DNA from: Symsagittifera roscoffensis
Lineage: Eukaryota; Xenacoelomorpha; Acoela; Convolutidae
Assembly (NCBI RefSeq): GCF_963678635.1
Contig: NC_087068.1
Span: 27,654,318 to 27,718,317, forward strand
Direction: 5' to 3'
Length of the DNA: 64,000 nucleotides
The stretch's first letter is position 1, and every line of letters starts with the position of its first letter. Of this stretch, positions 57,909 to 64,000 are shown piece after piece. A model generated the notes under the pieces. It was not told the origin of the DNA, searched no databases, and saw only the letters and a program-made list of their open reading frames with translations. Both the position numbers and the translations under genes were made by a program.

Positions 57909-58261
57909 TTATACAATTATATTATGATGAGCGTATTCTGTGTTCAGGTATTGCTGTAAATCAGAATCTTCGTCCACCTCATAAAAGCATTTAAAGACCA
58001 TGTATGCAACAGTGGCCACGACTATGGCCATAATGACCATAATTGATGAGTAATATTCATCATAAATGGCCCCAAGTCTTCTTTGGATTCTAGATCGAGA
58101 GGTTCTGTACACAAGAAGATATCGGACCATAATGAGCTCTCCGTTTTTGACTAGAACATAGGATTCTGGCATTCCAGACCTGTTCTGTGAAGTAGACGTT
58201 GAGGAGTTGCCGTTGACTGGAGATCCAACTGAGCTTCCGCGTTTGACACTTTCGGGATCGT
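57909..58261 (-). CDS. PARP16: PARP16 last exon (C-terminal catalytic part and tail anchor)
   Basis: PARP16 is a mono-ADP-ribosyltransferase held in the endoplasmic reticulum and nuclear envelope membrane by a C-terminal anchor; in mammals it modifies the stress sensors PERK and IRE1. This exon begins after CTTTTTAG at 58,262. Its first two bases complete the Asp codon split by the previous exon (VCQVI-D-DPESVK). A Ser/Asn-rich loop follows, then YVLVKNGELIMVRYLLVY, which matches the family's last core strand including the Tyr used as third residue of the H-Y-Y triad. A basic stretch and one transmembrane segment (SIMVIMAIVVATVAYMVF) come next, then an acidic luminal tail. The frame is intact and the length is like that of other family members. 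Confidence 0.85.
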
Positions 58262-58665
58262 CTAAAAAGAAAGACGTTATTAGAAAAAAAGATCCACTTA
58301 ACATCGTCCCATTTAAAGACGTTTAATGAGGAGGAAGTTAACATGGTTTCAATTAGAATTTTTTCAATCAGGTTCGGGTATTTCACACCTAGCAAAGATT
58401 GGATGGAAGGAATATCTTTGCTTGGTCCGTTTTAGAGTGAAATGAAAAGATTTGGAGCTTCGAATACAGGAAATTTAAGCATTCAAATAATTCCATTTAC
58501 TTGTCGTCTAACTTTTCCCGTAATTTCTTCCTACAAATCAAAATCGACGCCCAGCACTGTATTGCAGGCCAATATGTTGACAGTATATGTTACTGGAATC
58601 AGTAGAAATTACGTTGGGAGTTGAACAATTGATGTAGATTGCTTGAATATTTAGGCTGACCAATA

Positions 58666-59410
58666 AGATTTTCAGTCATAAAAACATAGCCAACAGACAG
58701 ATGCAAAAGAGTCAATGAACGCAAGTAAACAAAACAATATTTTTTTTTGAAAAAAAATCATTTTCAAAGAAAAAAAACAGATGCATTTAAAGCTCTTTGA
58801 ATTTCACGAACAATTTATGAACATAGCCAATCGAAGATTGGAAAAGAGTAATGAACGCAAGTAAACATAAAAAACACTGACTTTGTTTTAAAAAAATCTG
58901 AAAAGTCTGAAAAAACTTTCAAATTTCAAATAAAAAAAATAAATGCCTTTTAAGTTCTTTGAATTTCTAGAACGATTTATGACTGTCGCTTTTTTGATAA
59001 CATTAACCCAACTTGAGAAAACTGGATCAACAGGTAGAGTTTTATTCCGCTCGAAAATCTTAAAAATAAATTCCACTTTCGAAACTAGAAGTTTTTCACG
59101 TTTTTTCGCACAATTTCCACGCTCGTATTTGGAGAAAGCTAATTACGTCACTTTCAGCAGATGAACTTCAATTGAAATCAAAAAGTGCATATATACCTAA
59201 GTGCATCAATATTTTAAAAGTTTTTCCTGAAAAAATCAAAAAAACTCAGCAAGACCTATATAAGAACCTTCACTACGTTCATTACACTTAATTAGTGCTT
59301 TCTGAGAGTAATGAACGTAGTGAAGACTCTTATATAGGTCTTGCTATTTTTTTGCTTTTTGCAGGAAAGTCTTAAATGCTCTAATAACTTATGTGAAATT
59401 CTTTTTTTTT
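58666..59410. repeat. Intronic repeat cluster with TATATAAG palindrome (copy B)
   Basis: It has the same content as 51,560-52,305, with a small deletion near 58,680 and a shorter A-run near 58,770. The inverted pair lies at 59,248-59,345. Confidence 0.7.
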
Positions 59411-59450
59411 AATTCGAAAGATTTTTTCAATGAAAGTGGTTTTTTTTAAT

Positions 59451-59850
59451 TACACTAGTTGACAAAATTAAGAGCAAAATTCAAGATTTTACTCTCTAAA
59501 ATACCTGTTTTGAATGTCCATTTTGGACAACATTTTCTTCGAATTTCAGTAAAAATTTTACATATACCAACAGCAAATGATCAGAGCTACCCTTTATGAA
59601 ACTATCAAAATTAGGCTTCAAAAATTTACCAGTTTTTTCCGCGTCTGAAAACGCCAGTTTTCCTCATGTGCACTAAGCTTCTTACTTCGCGTGAAAAAGT
59701 AAGAAACGCCCGAGTTAAGTAAAATTTGCACACTGATTGTTTCCATTTTCTCACTGAAAATGTTTCACGTCACATGAACAATTAGTTTACTCCGCTCATT
59801 CGAGAACTCACTACGATGCGAAACTTAGTGCAGAAGAGAAAAACAATTCC
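59451..59850 (+). repeat. Tc1/mariner-like foldback element, left half only
   Basis: TTACACTAGTTGACAAAATT starts it, followed by CAGCAAATGATCAGAGCTAC and CCGCGTCTGAAAACGCCAG as in the copies at 10,737 and 11,575. The inverted second half is missing. Confidence 0.6.
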
Positions 59851-60079
59851 TGAAAAAGAAACGAAATAAAAAATCATCACGACGTATATAAGAGTCTGAA
59901 AAGCAATCTATAATTATCCCAGCCAAAGATTAGCATCTCTATCAACTAGAAAAAACAAAACACTTAAGTTTACACAATCAAAACCACCAACAATTCACCC
60001 ATAATGTTTGTTACCAGCTGAAAAACAAATTTACCTCGTTTTTTAAAAAGCCGCTTATGCTTTTTTTTTGAATATTTAC

Positions 60080-60305
60080 CTATAACTTGACAAACAGCCA
60101 CACAGCTCAAACTGGAGCCGATCTTACTCCTGGACCAGCCATGTGAGCTGAAGGAGTGGTTCAAACTGACCGACTGCTCATTTGACAGATAGACTCCTTC
60201 GCCGAACAGACCCTCTTTGCTCAGGTTGCTCAGTAGTCCACATTGAGAGATGGAGTGGAAGTTCTCCAGTCGGGATCCATGCAGCGCGAAGAAGGTCGAC
60301 GTTTC
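60080..60305 (-). CDS. PARP16: PARP16 catalytic exon (ADP-ribosyltransferase core)
   Basis: The exon follows TTGACAG and ends G|GTAAAT. It encodes ALHGSRLENFHSI (NAD-binding His of the triad), then GLFGEGVYLSNEQS (second triad residue, Tyr), HGWSRSKIGSSLSCVAVC and QVI. This closely follows the PARP16 signature F-H-G-S-R-L-E-N-F-H-S...F-G-E-G-x-Y-L...G-W...L-S-C-V-A-V-C-E-V-I. It begins in phase 0 and ends in phase 1, and both fit its neighbours exactly. No damage is seen. The exon lies outside the 7.1-kb duplication, so only one copy exists in the window. Confidence 0.9.
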
Positions 60306-60589
60306 CTGTCAATTAGGGTGAGAGTGAGAACTCTATTAACTGGGTCAATAAGTGAAGTTTATATTGCACTGGAAAAGCTAAAAATTGAAATCCATTTTAG
60401 AAACTTGAAACCCTTCACGTTCTCTTCGAAATTTTTAATTTTGTTATTGCAGAGTGCAACTTATCTACCCTGTAGCAAATGCAATTCAACGTGAACTCAA
60501 AAAATTCTAAACAAGTAAGTTCCTTGACCGCCACTTCAAAAAGGATTAACTACCGCATATTCAATTGTAAGCTAAACAAAAAACACCAC
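60306..60589 (-). other. PARP16 intron (phase 0, 284 bases)
   Basis: On the minus strand it runs from GTGGTG at 60,589 to TTGACAG at 60,306. The plus-strand frames here (60,243-60,494 and 60,479-60,679) are shadows. Confidence 0.7.
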
Positions 60590-60751
60590 CTTGGATTGTG
60601 CTGCGAATCTGTCTTCGATCTCTTTGGAGTGATTAAGTTTGAAAATGAAATCTGGAATCGGTTCTGCGAGACCCACTGAAGGAGGAACGTCTGTTAGTTT
60701 GCACGATGAGAATGAATTGCGTAGAGAGTGAAGCCACTCCAAAAGCGACAC
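60590..60751 (-). CDS. PARP16: PARP16 exon upstream of the catalytic core
   Basis: It is a 162-base exon (54 codons) starting after TTTCTTAG at 60,752 and ending CCAAG|GTGGTG. It encodes LEWLHSLRNSFSSC, a linker, EPIPDFIFKLNHSKEIE (compare the P-x-P-D-F-x-F block ahead of the catalytic core in PARP16) and FAAQSK, which joins in phase 0 to ETSTFFALHGSR of the next exon. The donor GTGGTG is weak, but the frame continues correctly. Exons for the N-terminal helical domain are not identified; they would lie at higher coordinates, inside or beyond the satellite. Confidence 0.75.
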
Positions 60752-60849
60752 CTAAGAAACAGAAACATTGGCGCGGAAATTTTATTGCCCATCAAAACAT
60801 AGCCACTAACAGTTGAAAAAAGAAACGAGCGGAAGGAAACTAAAAAAAA

Positions 60850-61449
60850 AACTAACTTGTTTTTTCAAGAACCTTCAACTTTTGAATTTCGAAGAAAAAA
60901 ATAGATTGAAGCCTTAAAGCTCTTTGAATTTTTAGAACAATTTATGATGGACACTTTTTTGTTAAAATTAACCCAATTTGAGAAAGCTGGATCAATACAA
61001 CTTTTATTTCGCTGAGAAACCTGGTAATTAAGTTCCATTTTCAAAATCAGAAGCCGATCACGTTTTTTGACCTTTACACTTTAGCTGTTCGAGTGTGGAG
61101 TTTGGCTTTCTTTTAACAATGGAAATGCATTAAACTTAAAAAGGAATCAAAAGTCAAACCGCGAAAAATCAAAAGTGAGCGTGAACAAACTTTAGACTTT
61201 TTCCGATTAAAACAAAAAAAAATTGGAAAGACCCATATAAGAGTACTCACTACGTTCATTACTCTTAAAATGTCGAACAGTAGTTGACTTCATTTGCTAA
61301 GTCCTCGGTTCTGTGGTATATAGTAACAATTCTCCGCTTCTATATCAAAAATTAGGAAACACTTCAAAAATTCAGCATACACTAATAAAGAACCACGAGT
61401 TACGAAAGTGAATAAGCTTCTTGAACATTGAACATAAAAGGTAAATTTT
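60850..61449. repeat. Diverged copy of the intronic repeat cluster
   Basis: AGCTCTTTGAATTTTTAGAA (60,919) through the CAGAAGCCGATCACGTTTTT block (about 61,050) parallels 51,845-52,010. One half of the TATATAAG inverted pair, CCCATATAAGAGTACTCACT, lies near 61,232. No PARP16 exon was found here. Confidence 0.55.
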
Positions 61450-64000
61450 GTTTCCATAACCTATCAGCTGCACAGTACATTTCCTGTAGCTGAGTCGCAC
61501 CTTATTTTAGAAAGATAGCATTCAAATAAAGTCACTGTTTTATTTTGCGGTACGTTCCTGGCTTGAGTTAAACAAGCTAGCGCAGCAAAAAAAATCCAAA
61601 TTACTTTAGTAAACATCAAGAACAAGTTTTCTGATGAGTATCTGGACCAGATTCCAATTACCAAAAACTGAAATAGTTGTTAAAAAAAATCACCACCAGG
61701 CAAAAAAAGTCAACTTGCTTCATGTACATCAACCGTTCTAAGCAACAATTAAATCCACATCTTATTAGAGAAAGATATAGATACCTTATCACATTCAAAC
61801 AGTGTTATTATTTTATTTTGCTGTGCATAGCTGATTTGAGTTGAACAAGGTAGCTCAGCAGACAAAAAGCCATATTACAGGGAATATTAAGGAAAGAGCA
61901 TAAGCGACATTTCTGATGAATATCGGGATCAGATTCCACTTATCAAATTCTAAAAGAAATATCAAAGAAATATAACCATGATTCACAAAAGCCAACTCGC
62001 TACTCGCACAACAATCGTTCTAAGGGCGATTCAAATCCACAACATATCAGGTGCGAAGCGCAATCCCCATTACTGAGTCGTACCTTACTAAAAAAGATAT
62101 TAATTAAATATTTTGACGCTCTTTTACTTTGCTATACATAGCTGAATTGATGAAAACAAGTTTGATCATCACACAATTAGCCATAGTACTAAAGGAAACA
62201 TCATAAGCAAGAATTCTGATGAATCTCGGGATCAAATTCCAGAAACCAAATTCTAAAAAAAGTATCAATGAAAAATCACAATGAGCGACAAAAGTGATCT
62301 CGCTTCTCGCCCATCAATCGTTTTAAGGACGTTTGGAATCGACAACGTATCATCTGCCAAGCGCACTCCGAATAAATGAGTCGTACCTTATTGAAAAGCT
62401 ATTATTCAAATAAAGTTAAGGTGTTTTAATTTGCTGTAGATGGCTGATTTGAGTTGAACAAGTTAGCTCAGCAGACAATTAGCCATACTACTTCAGAAAA
62501 CATCAGAAGCGAGAATTCTGATGAGTCTCTGGACCAGACTCCAATTTCCAAGAACTGAAATAGTTGTTAAGGAAAAATCACCACCAGGCAAAAAAAGTCA
62601 ACTCGCTGCATGTACATCAACCGTTCTAAGCAACAATTAAATCCACATCTTATTAGCTGCAAAGCGCACTTCTTATTGCTGAGCCGTACCTTATCATAGA
62701 AAGATATCATTCAAACAGTGTTAATGTTGTATTTTGCTGTACATAGCTGATTTGAGTTGAACAAATTGGCTCAGCAGACAATTAGCCATATTACTTAAGG
62801 GAACATCATAAGCGAGATTTCTGAAGAATCTCGGGATCAGACTCCAGAAACCAAATTCTAAAATAGATATGAACGGAAAATCACAATGAGCCACAAAAGT
62901 AATCTCGCTTCTCGCACATCAATCGATTTACGGACGTTTGGAATCTACAACGTATCATCTGCCAAGCGCACTCCGAATAAATGAGTCGTACCTTATTGAA
63001 AAGCTATTATTCAAATAAGTTAAGGTGTTTTAATTTGCTGTAGATGGCTGATTTGAGTTGAACAAGTTAGCTCAGCAGACAATTAGCTATATTACTTTAC
63101 GAAACAACACAAGCGAGAATTCTGCAGAATCTCGGGAACAAATTCCAGAAACCCAATTCTAAAATAAGTATCAATGAAAAATCTCAATGAGCCACAAAAG
63201 TAATCTCGCTTCTCGCACATCAATCGTTTTAAGGACGTTTGGAATAGACAACATATCATCTGCCAAGCGCACTCCTTTAAATGAGTCGTACCTTCTTGAA
63301 AGAGACATTATTCAAATAGTGTTATGCTGTTTTATTTTGCTGTACATGGCTGATTTGAGTTGAACAAGTTAGCTCAGCAGACAATTAGCCATACTACTTC
63401 AGAAAACATCAGAAGCGAGAATTCTGATGAGTCTCTGGACCAGACTCCAATTTCCAAGAACTGAAAAAGTTGTTAAGGAAAAATCACCACCAGGCAAAAA
63501 AAGTCAACTCGCTTCATGTACATCAACCGTTCTAAGCAAAAATTAAATTCACATCTTATTAGCTGCAAAGCGCACTTCCTATTGCTGAGCCGTACCTTAT
63601 CATAGAAAGATATCATTCAAACAGTGTTATTGTTGTATTTTGCTGTACATAGCTGATTTGAGTTGAACAAATTGGCTCAGCAGACAATTAGCCATATTAC
63701 TTACGGGAACATCATAAGCGAGATTTCTGAAGAATCTCGGGATCAGACTCCAGAAACCAAATTCTAAAATAGGTATCAACGGAAAATCACAATGAGCCAC
63801 AAAAGTAATCTCGCTTCTCGCACATCAATCGATTTACGGACGTTTGGAATCTACAACGTATCATCTGCCAAGCGCACTCCGAATAAATGAGTCGTACCTT
63901 ATTGAAAAGCTATTATTCAAATAAAGTTAAGGTGTTTTAATTTGCTGTAGATGGCTGATTTGAGTTGAACAAGTTAGCTCAGCAGACAATTAGCCATACT
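61450..64000. repeat. Satellite of about 302-bp units with three-unit higher-order period
   Basis: The landmark TGAGTCGTACCTTA (or TGAGCCGTACCTTA) recurs near 61,491, 62,073, 62,376, 62,682, 62,982, 63,283, 63,585 and 63,887, with a damaged unit near 61,785. Spacing is 290-306. Units of one type (CACCACCAGGCAAAAAAAGT, TCAACCGTTCTAAGC) alternate with another type (CACAATGAGCCACAAAAGT, TTTGGAAT) in the order A-B-B', so landmarks 62,682 and 63,585 are 903 apart. The array continues past the end. On the minus strand the first unit has a frame (61,664-61,464) that resembles a short secreted peptide. All other units have stops in that frame. Confidence 0.9.

Larger units (their letters stand above)
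52306..59410. repeat. 7.1-kb tandem duplication, copy B
   Basis: Copy B is the same content again, and its end adjoins the upstream PARP16 exons. Differences from copy A are few: single substitutions, a 16-base insertion near 57,440, and two codons in the last exon. Confidence 0.95.
58262..60079 (-). other. PARP16 intron between the last two recognisable exons
   Basis: On the minus strand the donor is GTAAAT at 60,079 and the acceptor is CTTTTTAG at 58,262. The intron is phase 1 and about 1.8 kb, filled with repeat fragments and the boundary of the 7.1-kb duplication. Confidence 0.75.

Noticed and set aside
61464-61664. Possible secreted Cys-containing peptide gene
   Set aside because: It lies in a satellite unit; the same frame is closed by stops in every other unit. 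I keep it as a question in the findings, not as a gene.

Overview
The window is AT-rich, repeat-dominated nuclear DNA of an invertebrate animal (metazoan). This rests on spliceosomal introns with GT..AG borders, a Jockey/CR1-like LINE, Polinton-type and MULE DNA transposons, Tc1/mariner-like and hAT-like foldback elements, a protein-coding satellite-like array, and three consecutive exons of a PARP16 orthologue. I could not place the phylum. There is no bacterial or organellar gene organisation, and most reading frames in the window are chance frames inside repeats.

Layout. 1-12.9 kb: old dispersed repeats, an inverted array of 22-bp minisatellite units (1.1-1.6 kb), a decayed LINE on the minus strand (2.5-5.4 kb), an AT-rich palindrome-array element with matching inverted ends (9.25-10.25 kb) and two Tc1/mariner-like foldback elements (10.7-12.4 kb). 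12.87-22.08 kb: a 9.2-kb Polinton-derived element with a 6-bp target duplication. Its two halves are inverted copies of the same DNA-polymerase-B end of a Polinton, joined at an 8-bp inverted microhomology, and nothing else from a Polinton is present. 22.1-34.9 kb: its right flank, a second copy of the palindromic element that is interrupted by an exactly 200-base assembly gap at the place where the palindrome centre should be (24.4-27.9 kb), and nested tandem duplications of the flank. 35.1-40.2 kb: a second 22-bp array, an hAT-like element, a small foldback element, two weak exon candidates and a 1.2-kb CA-rich microsatellite.

40.3-59.4 kb: tandem 1.8-kb units, followed by a 7.1-kb near-identical tandem duplication. 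Each 7.1-kb copy carries one 1.8-kb unit, a dead MULE element with inverted GGGGGATTT-type ends, and the last exon of PARP16. 59.4-61.4 kb: the remaining recognisable PARP16 exons (minus strand) and repeat fragments. 61.45-64 kb: a roughly 302-bp satellite with a three-unit (about 903 bp) higher-order period that runs off the end of the window.

The only gene likely to be functional is PARP16, a tail-anchored endoplasmic-reticulum mono-ADP-ribosyltransferase. Its exons splice in frame at 60,751-60,590, 60,305-60,080 and 58,261-57,909, and a second intact copy of the last exon lies at 51,144-50,792. The most unusual object is the palindromic Polinton derivative, whose form resembles snap-back defective genomes of protein-primed linear DNA replicons. 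Its origin by foldback replication is my inference; its structure is visible directly.
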